DNA of 64,000 nt from Patiriisocius sp047731265. Its GTDB lineage: Bacteria > Bacteroidota > Bacteroidia > Flavobacteriales > Flavobacteriaceae. The notes under the pieces were generated by a model, which was given only the letters and a program-made list of their open reading frames with translations, did not search any database and was not told the origin of the DNA. The stretch covers positions 3,410,001 to 3,474,000 of the forward strand of contig NZ_CP159835.1 in NCBI RefSeq assembly GCF_047731265.1. The letters run 5' to 3'. The stretch's first letter is position 1; each line of letters starts with the position of its first letter. Below, piece by piece: positions 52,428-60,130 of the stretch. The translations under genes and the position numbers were made by a program.

Positions 52428-53207
52428 ATGACTAAACCAATTCTAAAAGCCAAAAATCTATCCATTGGGTATCGAAACAAAAAGAATGATTCAATCATAG
52501 CAGCTGGAATTTCTTTTGAAATTTCTAGTGGTAGCTTAGTAGGTTTAGTAGGTGGAAACGGAATAGGAAAATCGACTTTATTAAGAACACTTTTAGGGAT
52601 GCAACCTTCATTACAAGGGGAAATTAGCATTTATAATAAAAGTCTAGAGTCACACTCACCCATTGTATTAGCTACTCAAGTAAGTGTTGTTTTAACCGAA
52701 ACTCCAGCTTCAAAAAATTTAACGGTAGAAGAATTGGTAAGTCTTGGCCGTCATCCCCATACAAACTGGGTTGGACTTCTAACTGAAATAGATAAAACAA
52801 AGATTAACGAGGCGTTAGAAGCCACTCATTTGTCTGAATTAAAAAACAAAAAATGTTTTGAATTGAGTGATGGGCAGTTACAGCGAGTATACATAGCAAG
52901 AGCATTGGCTCAGGACACACCTTTAATATTGTTAGACGAACCCACAACACATTTAGATTTGTACCACCGCGCCTATATCTTAAAGTTACTTCAAGAATTA
53001 GCGCATACTCAAAATAAAACAATCCTATTCTCCACCCACGAAATAGATTTAGCCATACAATTAACAGATTATATGCTCGTGATGTCAAAAGAAAAGACCG
53101 CATTTGACAAACCAAAAAACCTCATTGATAAAGGAGCGTTCGACTCACTGTTTCCTTCAGAAATCATTACCTTTAACAAGGAAACTGGTCGGTTTTCTAT
53201 AAAGTGA
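52428..53207 (+). CDS. ABC transporter ATP-binding protein (BtuD/FecE type)
   Basis: 259 residues. Walker A is GGNGIGKSTLLRTLLG, the ABC signature is ELSDGQLQRVYIARALAQ (Asp in place of the usual second Gly), Walker B is LILLDEPTTHLDL, and the switch His is in FSTHEIDLA. It drives the permease encoded 71 bp upstream. The D in LSDGQ is common in this subfamily. Confidence 0.93.
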   Translation: MTKPILKAKNLSIGYRNKKNDSIIAAGISFEISSGSLVGLVGGNGIGKSTLLRTLLGMQPSLQGEISIYNKSLESHSPIVLATQVSVVLTETPASKNLTVEELVSLGRHPHTNWVGLLTEIDKTKINEALEATHLSELKNKKCFELSDGQLQRVYIARALAQDTPLILLDEPTTHLDLYHRAYILKLLQELAHTQNKTILFSTHEIDLAIQLTDYMLVMSKEKTAFDKPKNLIDKGAFDSLFPSEIITFNKETGRFSIK

Positions 53208-53273
53208 TTTTTATTGGATTACATTAAAAAAAACTAATAATCAGCTAATTAAACCCATTATTAAATTAAAAAA

Positions 53274-54626
53274 ATGAACGAAATTGGACTTTTTATTATT
53301 CTCACAACGGTTTGTCTTTTAGTGGGTGCGTATATAGGAAATATATTGGCGCGTATAAAATCAAAATCTGAAATTTCAAAATTAGAAGAGCGATTATTTC
53401 AAAATGCATCCCAGGAAGAAAAATTGAACGAACGCTTCAAAAATGTTCTAAGAGAACGAGAAGACATTAGAAAAGAAAAGGAGTTTTTAAATATTGAACT
53501 CACACAGCGCAATGCAACATTAGAAAATTTGGAGACAAAACTTCGAGAACAAAAAGCTGAAGTTGAAAAATTACAGGAAAAATTCACTAAAGAATTTGAA
53601 AATTTAGCGAATAAAATATTGGACGAAAAATCTAATAAGTTTACCAAACAGAATCAAGTAAATCTTGATATAATTTTAAAACCCTTACAGCAAAAAATTG
53701 AAAAATTTGAAGAAAAAGTAGATTCAACCAATAAAGAAAGTATCAATCGCCACGCTATGTTGCGACAACAAATTATAGGTTTAAAAGAGCTGAACGAGCA
53801 GATGAGTAAAGAGGCTAATAATCTAACAAAAGCGTTGAAAGGAGATAGCAAAATACAAGGAAATTGGGGAGAATTAGTATTGGAACGTGTTCTTGAAAAA
53901 AGTGGTCTAGAGAAAGACAGAGAATATTTTGTGCAAAATAGTTTTGTAAACGACGAAGGTAAGCGCGTTCTTCCAGATGTTGTTATACACCTGCCAGATA
54001 ATAATAAAATGGTTATTGACTCAAAAGTGTCACTGGTTGCATACGAGCGATATATGAATGAGGAAGACGATGAACTTCGAAAAGGACATTTAAATGCTCA
54101 TGTTAGCTCTATTAAAAAGCATATTGAGCAACTTAGCGCAAAGAATTACCACGATCTCTATAAAATTGAAAGTCCTGATTTTGTGCTTTTATTTGTACCC
54201 ATTGAACCAGCTTTTGCTCTGGTAGTTAATACTGATGAAAATTTATATGCTTGGGCGTTTGAGAAAAACATTGTGATTGTAACACCTGCCACTCTTCTTG
54301 CGACTTTAAGAACGATTGATACCATGTGGAATAATGAAAAGCAACAACAAAATGCACTTGAAATTGCCACACAAGCAGGAAGACTTTACGATCAATTTGT
54401 AAACTTAACAGAAGATTTAATAAAAGTAGGAAATCAATTAAATACTGTAAAAGGAAGTTACGACAGTTCTATGAAAAAACTTACTGGAAAGGGCAACTTG
54501 GTGAGTAAAGTAGAGTCTATCAAAAAATTGGGAATCAAACAACGCAAACATTTAAATGAAAAATTAGTTAAAAAATCTAATGAAAACAGCAATCCTGATT
54601 CTTCAGCATTATTAGAAAATAATTAA
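53274..54626 (+). CDS. rmuC: DNA recombination protein RmuC
   Basis: 450 residues. An N-terminal helix (residues 5-24) is followed by a long coiled coil (about 35-190, EERLFQNASQEEKLNERFKN) and the RmuC domain (QGNWGELVLERVLEKSGLEK, VIHLPDNNKMVIDSKVSLVA, FVPIEPAFALVV, IVTPATLLATLRTI), which has a restriction-endonuclease-like fold. It limits inversions at short repeats by family knowledge. It lies 66 bp after the ABC ATPase gene; a functional link is not indicated. Confidence 0.94.
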   Translation: MNEIGLFIILTTVCLLVGAYIGNILARIKSKSEISKLEERLFQNASQEEKLNERFKNVLREREDIRKEKEFLNIELTQRNATLENLETKLREQKAEVEKLQEKFTKEFENLANKILDEKSNKFTKQNQVNLDIILKPLQQKIEKFEEKVDSTNKESINRHAMLRQQIIGLKELNEQMSKEANNLTKALKGDSKIQGNWGELVLERVLEKSGLEKDREYFVQNSFVNDEGKRVLPDVVIHLPDNNKMVIDSKVSLVAYERYMNEEDDELRKGHLNAHVSSIKKHIEQLSAKNYHDLYKIESPDFVLLFVPIEPAFALVVNTDENLYAWAFEKNIVIVTPATLLATLRTIDTMWNNEKQQQNALEIATQAGRLYDQFVNLTEDLIKVGNQLNTVKGSYDSSMKKLTGKGNLVSKVESIKKLGIKQRKHLNEKLVKKSNENSNPDSSALLENN

Positions 54627-54812
54627 TTGATTGTGTATTATTTTTATCAAGGCCCTCGCGACTTTGTCAATTCTAAAGATTTTAAGGGGTTTATTATATG
54701 TTTGCTAGTACTACGATAGTTATAAGAATTGCATTCAGCATATCAACGCATATAAGATTGAAAGAAATTAAATCGAAAAAATGAAAAAATACTATTTATA
54801 ATACTTGGAAGC

Positions 54813-55148
54813 TTGATTGCATTGTATGTGCTTTACTTTGCCTTTATTTATTTTGTTCCCTACAGTGAAGGTACTCGTGCTGGTGAGTTGATAAAATTTA
54901 GTAGCAGAGGGATTATTGTCAAAACGTATGAAGGTGAGATTAGCCAGGGAGTAAGTGGTGCACAAATTTTTTCATTTTCAGTATTAGATCAAGAAAAAGA
55001 GGTTATTGAAAAACTAAAAGAGTATCAAGGAAAATATGTAAAGCTTGGATATGTTGAACGTTTTGGAACTTTTTCCTTTTGGGGAGACACCAACTATTTC
55101 ATAAATGATGTTACCCTAGAACAATCACCTCATTTTAACAGGAATTAA
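54813..55148 (+). CDS. Small membrane-anchored flavobacterial protein, start region frameshifted
   Basis: 111 residues from TTG 54813. The frame continues upstream as KILFIILGSL and is preceded by no start codon, but an ATG at 54781 lies one base out of frame: with seven rather than six A at 54784-54789 it would give MKKILFIILGSLIALYVLYF, a normal signal anchor. The body (PYSEGTRAGELIKFSSRGII, KTYEGEISQGVSGAQIFSFS, YVERFGTFSFWGDTNYFI) matches a small uncharacterised family common in Flavobacteriia. Function unknown. The frameshift could be a true mutation, polymerase slippage or an assembly error. Confidence 0.65.
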   Translation: MIALYVLYFAFIYFVPYSEGTRAGELIKFSSRGIIVKTYEGEISQGVSGAQIFSFSVLDQEKEVIEKLKEYQGKYVKLGYVERFGTFSFWGDTNYFINDVTLEQSPHFNRN

Positions 55149-55168
55149 AAGGCTTTAGGCAAAATTAA

Positions 55169-55196
55169 AAAAGCATCCTTAATTAAGGATGCTTTT
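55169..55196. terminator. Bidirectional terminator between the small membrane protein and the cupredoxin gene
   Basis: AAAAGCATCCTTAA and TTAAGGATGCTTTT form a perfect 28-bp palindrome with A- and T-rich flanks, between two convergent genes. Confidence 0.85.
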
Positions 55197-55221
55197 CATT
55201 TTCAGTATTTGTTTAATCTTT

Positions 55222-55809
55222 TTATTTCTTAATCAATCTAATGGTTGCTTCTAAATCACCGTCTACGACTTTTACAAAGTAGACTCCAGTTTGTAAATAC
55301 GATACATTTAAATCTGTATACGTTCCGTTACCATTTCCTTGACCTACTTGTTTTCCGTAGATATCATAAATACTATAAGTGTCAAATTGAAACAAAGAAC
55401 GAATTCTCATAGTATCCGCTACTGGGTTCGGAAAGAATGTAATGTTTTTTTCAAATTTATCTTGAACCGAAAGTGCTTGTTCAATGGTTAGTGTGCCAAG
55501 CATTTGTGTGGCATGAACCGAGCATAAATAATCGATAACAGCTACTTCAGTAAAGGTATATTGATAGCTTTGCCCTACACCAGTTTGAATGAGACTTCCA
55601 AAATCGCCGGGTGCATCCATTTCGTCTGGAGAAGCAACAACGTCGTGCGGAGATTGGTTTACCCAAGTCCAAATAACAGTATCACCTGTTTCGATTGTGA
55701 AACTGGCATCTGCAACCGAAGTTGATTGATCCCAATCAACCATAAATGTTTGTTGCGCTTGTGTTGCTATAACAGCAAACAGAGCAATAAATAATGTAAT
55801 TTTTTTCAT
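55222..55809 (-). CDS. Cupredoxin-domain protein with type IX secretion sorting domain
   Basis: 195 residues. A signal peptide (FIALFAVIATQA-Q) precedes a plastocyanin-like domain of about 90 residues with likely copper ligands: His in NQSPHDVVAS and Cys, His and Met in DYLCSVHATQML (C-x2-H-x3-M, one residue shorter between His and Met than in plastocyanin). The C-terminal 75 residues are a type A T9SS sorting domain: FEKNITFFPNPVADTMRIRS, SIYDIYGKQV and VSYLQTGVYFVKVVDG. It should be exported and attached to or released from the cell surface as an electron carrier or copper binder. Confidence 0.9.
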   Translation of the reverse strand: MKKITLFIALFAVIATQAQQTFMVDWDQSTSVADASFTIETGDTVIWTWVNQSPHDVVASPDEMDAPGDFGSLIQTGVGQSYQYTFTEVAVIDYLCSVHATQMLGTLTIEQALSVQDKFEKNITFFPNPVADTMRIRSLFQFDTYSIYDIYGKQVGQGNGNGTYTDLNVSYLQTGVYFVKVVDGDLEATIRLIKK

Positions 55810-55908
55810 AATAATTTGTTTTTTCTACAATATACGACAATAAATCCAACACAGTTTTACTATTTAAATATTGCCAACTTACATTGCGATTTCTAAAAAA
55901 AACTAGTG

Positions 55909-58089
55909 CTACTGCTGTTCCTTTTTAAACATCACTTTTTCTTGAGAGAAATTGTAAGCAGCTTGTAACCAAGGAAGCATTTGTTTCCACTCTTGAGCAG
56001 CATACTTTCTTTTAGCGTATGTCTTTTTTGTAGTGTATTTTAAGACCCCATTTTCTATAATTGCCGCACTCACAAAAGAGCCCGTCTCATTAGATACATT
56101 CTTGTTGAGTTTCTCTAAACCAACAACGGTGTATCCTTGAGGAATCGTTATTGTTGTATTGTAACTATAGGTTTTTGCATTGTTTACATAAACACCAAGT
56201 GTACGGTCTATTTCGGCTTCTTGAATTTGCACTTGACCACTTATAAATTTTCCGACTTCTACTAAAAAATTAGGCCCCGCTTTTTTAACAAATTCACCTT
56301 TAATCGTAAATTTTTCTTTTACAGATAAAGGAGCATCACTATACCTTGCGGTATCTATAACAGTATACTCATATGCGTCTAAAATAGCATCTAACTCACT
56401 ATCAACACTCTCTTTTAGATTTTTTTCGTGTTCCTCTCTGTAGGTTGCATATAATGCTTCTATTTTATTTTGAATTTCAGTATTGGATTTATTTTGCTTT
56501 TTACTACACGCATAAAAATGCTTCGTATCATAATGTGCAAACTCTTCATTTATATAATCACTAAAGAATAAATAGGTATTCAACGCTTCAGTTTTAAAAT
56601 GTCCTGTGAATTGAGAATTTCTTTCTAACTCCATAGATTTAAAGTCAGCGCTTAGCGTGATATTGTTTTGTACAACGGTTGCATTTTCAGCAGCAGTAGT
56701 AACAGGTAATGTGTCGTACAATACATCGTCTATCTTTCGGTTCTTTTTTACATTTAGTTTGAACACCTTAGTCCCTTCTAAATATTTAGGGAAATAATCT
56801 GGCTGCACGTGCGGAGAAAGGTCAAAGAAATACAAGGGTTTCGGGAAGTTAAAACGCAGTCCATGCGCTACGTTTTTCCGAATTAATAAGTCGTCAATAC
56901 TCCCTTCGTACTCAGGCGTTGCTACAATAATGTCATAATCAATCTCCAGCTGCTTTGCCAATCCTGACATATAATTTACAAATCTGTTTTCATTTAGAAC
57001 CACATAGTCTTTATCACAGAGCATTGGATAATTTGAAATCCCCTTGTCACTGGCTAAAACCAGCTCTACAAACCTATTGTAACTTTTATGACGAATATAA
57101 TACAGCGCCTGCTCCATCTGCTCGCGCTTGTTCGTAATCCCTTTTTTTTCTAAATATTTGAGCACATCTTTTACATCTCTTCTCGAATCTGTATCAAAAC
57201 GACCTCCGTAATAGTCCAGGATTTCTTCTTTAGAAACGCTCCCTTTTCTAACAGCATCTTTCTCAGATAAAAAAACATTTGCCCGCGCTTCGTTAGAATT
57301 TTTAAGAGCAAAAACTACTTGAAATTTAATCGCATGTAATTCCGTTAATGGATAATACCACCTTGGGAATTCAATTGTTTCAATATCAGTTGCTTCTAAG
57401 ACATATTTACGTGTGGCTCTTCTATCTGTTTTTTCTTCTTTAATTTTTGGAGCACCGTTAAAGGACTCCATATTTAAAAAATAGTCGTTCTCTACCTCTA
57501 CCGAAAGCTTGCGATACGATACAGGATAAACAGTACTTAATACCTTTTCCTGCGGGTCGTACTCGTGGTAACCACTAAAAGCCTTAAGATAATCGTCCTC
57601 ATAAATAAAGATGTCTAAAACATCTCCAACCTCTAGACCTGGGATTGCAAGTTTATTGGTGTCGTCCTGTAAAATGCTCTCCTCTGAAATATTAAGAATG
57701 TTTTCCGTCCCATCTTGTTTTATAATTTTGATACCAATAGTTGTTTTTTCTCTTGAAAAGTTAACCAAACCAAAACCTATTTTTTGATCCTTTTTGTATT
57801 CAAATTCTGAAAAATATTCTACTGCTGCTTTGTCTTGTAATTTTACACGCTGATGTATCGAAGAAGGATTATACATCTTCTTACCGTTGTTTGTAAATCC
57901 GTAATATTCGCTAAGGTAAAGGATTACCGCACTTTCATTTTTCCATTTTTCTGGAATTTCTAGGGTTTTAGAAGCCGGAGTGCCTTCTTGCCAGAATTGC
58001 TGTTGCAAAGATTGTTCTTCTTTAGATTGTGCTGTTGCCGTAATCACAAACAGAAATAACACAAGTTGGGCTATATAATTTTTAAACAT
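55909..58089 (-). CDS. DUF3857/transglutaminase-like secreted protein, probable catalytic Cys lost
   Basis: 726 residues with signal peptide (LVLFLFVITATA-Q). The N-terminal half resembles a DUF3857 domain, and the middle part (KGITNKREQMEQALYYIRHK; NRFVNYMSGLAKQLEIDYDI) aligns by eye with the transglutaminase core of the neighbouring 640-residue protein. Where that protein has GDCKGMA this one has NENRFVN, so the nucleophile Cys appears to be missing, while His (VAHGLRF) and Asp (LYFFDLSP) remain. It is the second gene of a two-gene operon, 15 bp after the 640-residue gene. Confidence 0.75.
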   Translation of the reverse strand: MFKNYIAQLVLFLFVITATAQSKEEQSLQQQFWQEGTPASKTLEIPEKWKNESAVILYLSEYYGFTNNGKKMYNPSSIHQRVKLQDKAAVEYFSEFEYKKDQKIGFGLVNFSREKTTIGIKIIKQDGTENILNISEESILQDDTNKLAIPGLEVGDVLDIFIYEDDYLKAFSGYHEYDPQEKVLSTVYPVSYRKLSVEVENDYFLNMESFNGAPKIKEEKTDRRATRKYVLEATDIETIEFPRWYYPLTELHAIKFQVVFALKNSNEARANVFLSEKDAVRKGSVSKEEILDYYGGRFDTDSRRDVKDVLKYLEKKGITNKREQMEQALYYIRHKSYNRFVELVLASDKGISNYPMLCDKDYVVLNENRFVNYMSGLAKQLEIDYDIIVATPEYEGSIDDLLIRKNVAHGLRFNFPKPLYFFDLSPHVQPDYFPKYLEGTKVFKLNVKKNRKIDDVLYDTLPVTTAAENATVVQNNITLSADFKSMELERNSQFTGHFKTEALNTYLFFSDYINEEFAHYDTKHFYACSKKQNKSNTEIQNKIEALYATYREEHEKNLKESVDSELDAILDAYEYTVIDTARYSDAPLSVKEKFTIKGEFVKKAGPNFLVEVGKFISGQVQIQEAEIDRTLGVYVNNAKTYSYNTTITIPQGYTVVGLEKLNKNVSNETGSFVSAAIIENGVLKYTTKKTYAKRKYAAQEWKQMLPWLQAAYNFSQEKVMFKKEQQ

Positions 58090-58104
58090 ACTGCTTGGTA
58101 TAAG

Positions 58105-60027
58105 TTATTGTTTTACCAAAGTTATTTGTTGATTAAGATTTTCTTTTAAAGTTAAAAAAGAAGCATTCCAACTATCGAACTCTTTCCTTTTAACCCACCT
58201 TCTCTTAAAATCTATCACCTTTGTAAAGAGTAGCTTTTTCCCTTGCAGCTCATACATCACTGTAATGTTCAAAAATTGATTATCGACCGAGACATTTTCA
58301 GGCAATTGCTCCACGGTATACCCTTGAGGAATTTCAAGAAATACTTCAGTGATTGTTTTTTGATTCATTCTTGATTTGTAATCTACCTTTCGGTCTTTAA
58401 AAATATAATCGCCAGCACTTTTTATTGGATCTATATCAACGTATATCGTACCCTCAAATTCGGCCACGGCACTTTCAATTACTATAGTGTATAAAATAGT
58501 TAAATCTAAATCGCGCTCCTCTTGATCAAAAGGTTGTACTTGGCTTACTTTTATATTTTTATTTCCACCTGACAGGTAATTCTGTAATACATCTTCTTGC
58601 TCGCCTTTGCCAAAGGTGGTATAGTTATTCTGAAACAGTACTCTGCATTCGCCTTCATAAAAACGTGTTGCATTTCCTATTAAGCGCTCTTCAGCAATGC
58701 TAAGATTATAGCTGGTTTTATCTACGTTTGTCGTTTCAGAAACCATGGGGACTCTTAGAATTTCAAAACTGTCTTCCCCTTGTATTAATGCTTGTTTATT
58801 CTGAATTCGACTTGCGTACTCCCCCAGTTTGTTATAATTTTCAGTAGCATCTAGAAAAATCGTTTCGCCATCTAATTGCACCGAACAAATCATGTGATTG
58901 TCTACTGATAATGAAGGTGTACTGTAATCGTAAGCCAACCTATCTGTCCCAATCCAAACCAATCGCGAATCTAATCCAGCTTCTTCCAACATACTTTTTG
59001 TAAGAATCGCCATCCCTTTGCAATCGCCATATCGTTTTGTAAAAACATTTTGAGGGCTGTCTGGCTGAAATCCTGCAATACCATCCTCAAAAGCGATATA
59101 CCTAATATTATCTTGTACCCAATAGAAAATATTCTTTACCTTCTCAGTATCTGAAATCGCTGTCGCGGTCAATTCTTTTACTTTATCTGCATAAACAGAT
59201 GCGTCTACTTCAACGTTCTGGACGAGACCATTATACCAAGCATAAAGATCGCTCACATCGTTAAAGAGTTTGTGTTCTATAGCGTCTTCTGTGTAGAATT
59301 TAGCTAAAAACAATATATGAGGGTACATAAACGAAGGTCCGGGACTGTCATTTTCATCTACTTGAGAAGCCGCATTCTTATATGCATAAGTAACGATACG
59401 CGTATCTCCTTGGGTTGTTTCTTCTTTTGAAATAGCAAATTCTTCAAAATTAAACTCTTTTAATTCTAATGTTAGCCAAGAGGGTATTTTAACGACTAAT
59501 TTTCCTTCTTTGATTCGGTAAGCATCTACAAAATATTCGCTTGTAAAATATTTAACGTCGTTATATTTCTTCTCTGTAGAAACTTTATATCGAGTCCCTT
59601 GTAGCGGAAATGATAAATTAGTGTACTTCACCCTATAATCTGTATGAAACATATCATTATTCTCTAAATATTCATCACGAATACCCATGCTAAAATGAGC
59701 CGTTTTTTTACCTCTTCGATCATATATAGTAAAGTCTCCAATAGTAGATTCTGAATCGTAAAATACAGGATATTGAATGGTGACACTTTGTGAGATATTT
59801 AAGAATTCTACTGTTTTTCGAGTTGTTGCTTCCACAAAACCTCTTTTGACATTTTTAGCAAATTCAACGACTACTGTTTTAGAAAGCAAAACTATGTCTT
59901 CGTCTGGGTAGCTTTTTTTAAATTCTTTAGCGACAGCAACATCTTCTTCTGAAGGATCGTTTCCCCTTTGTCCACTAACTAGTGTGCCTATAAACACAAA
60001 CAATACCAGCACTATTTTTTTCTTCAT
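58105..60027 (-). CDS. DUF3857 and transglutaminase-domain secreted protein
   Basis: 640 residues with a signal peptide (FVFIGTLVSG-Q). The DUF3857 domain spans about residues 45-220 (VKRGFVEATTRKTVEFLNIS; RYKVSTEKKYNDVKYFTSEY). The transglutaminase core spans about 270-390: IFYWVQDNIRYIAFEDGIAG, KRYGDCKGMAILTKSML with the nucleophile Cys, VDNHMICSVQL with the His and TIFLDATENY with the Asp. Such Bacteroidota proteins are periplasmic or outer-membrane peptidase/crosslinking enzymes of unknown substrate. It is co-transcribed with the downstream 726-residue relative. Confidence 0.9.
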   Translation of the reverse strand: MKKKIVLVLFVFIGTLVSGQRGNDPSEEDVAVAKEFKKSYPDEDIVLLSKTVVVEFAKNVKRGFVEATTRKTVEFLNISQSVTIQYPVFYDSESTIGDFTIYDRRGKKTAHFSMGIRDEYLENNDMFHTDYRVKYTNLSFPLQGTRYKVSTEKKYNDVKYFTSEYFVDAYRIKEGKLVVKIPSWLTLELKEFNFEEFAISKEETTQGDTRIVTYAYKNAASQVDENDSPGPSFMYPHILFLAKFYTEDAIEHKLFNDVSDLYAWYNGLVQNVEVDASVYADKVKELTATAISDTEKVKNIFYWVQDNIRYIAFEDGIAGFQPDSPQNVFTKRYGDCKGMAILTKSMLEEAGLDSRLVWIGTDRLAYDYSTPSLSVDNHMICSVQLDGETIFLDATENYNKLGEYASRIQNKQALIQGEDSFEILRVPMVSETTNVDKTSYNLSIAEERLIGNATRFYEGECRVLFQNNYTTFGKGEQEDVLQNYLSGGNKNIKVSQVQPFDQEERDLDLTILYTIVIESAVAEFEGTIYVDIDPIKSAGDYIFKDRKVDYKSRMNQKTITEVFLEIPQGYTVEQLPENVSVDNQFLNITVMYELQGKKLLFTKVIDFKRRWVKRKEFDSWNASFLTLKENLNQQITLVKQ

Positions 60028-60071
60028 TACTAACCATTAATAACATTATAAAATTGTAGGTATTCTAAAAG

Positions 60072-60107
60072 CAAAAACAGCTTTCTGTATAAAAGAAAAC
60101 TGTTTTT
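60072..60107 (-). terminator. Terminator after carB
   Basis: On the minus strand AAAACAG pairs with CTGTTTT, with an inner CTTT/AAAG pair, followed by TTGCTTTT. It lies about 25 bp after the carB stop and before the DUF3857 gene. Confidence 0.65.
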
Positions 60108-60130
60108 AATTTAAAGAGTTTTCAAAAAAC

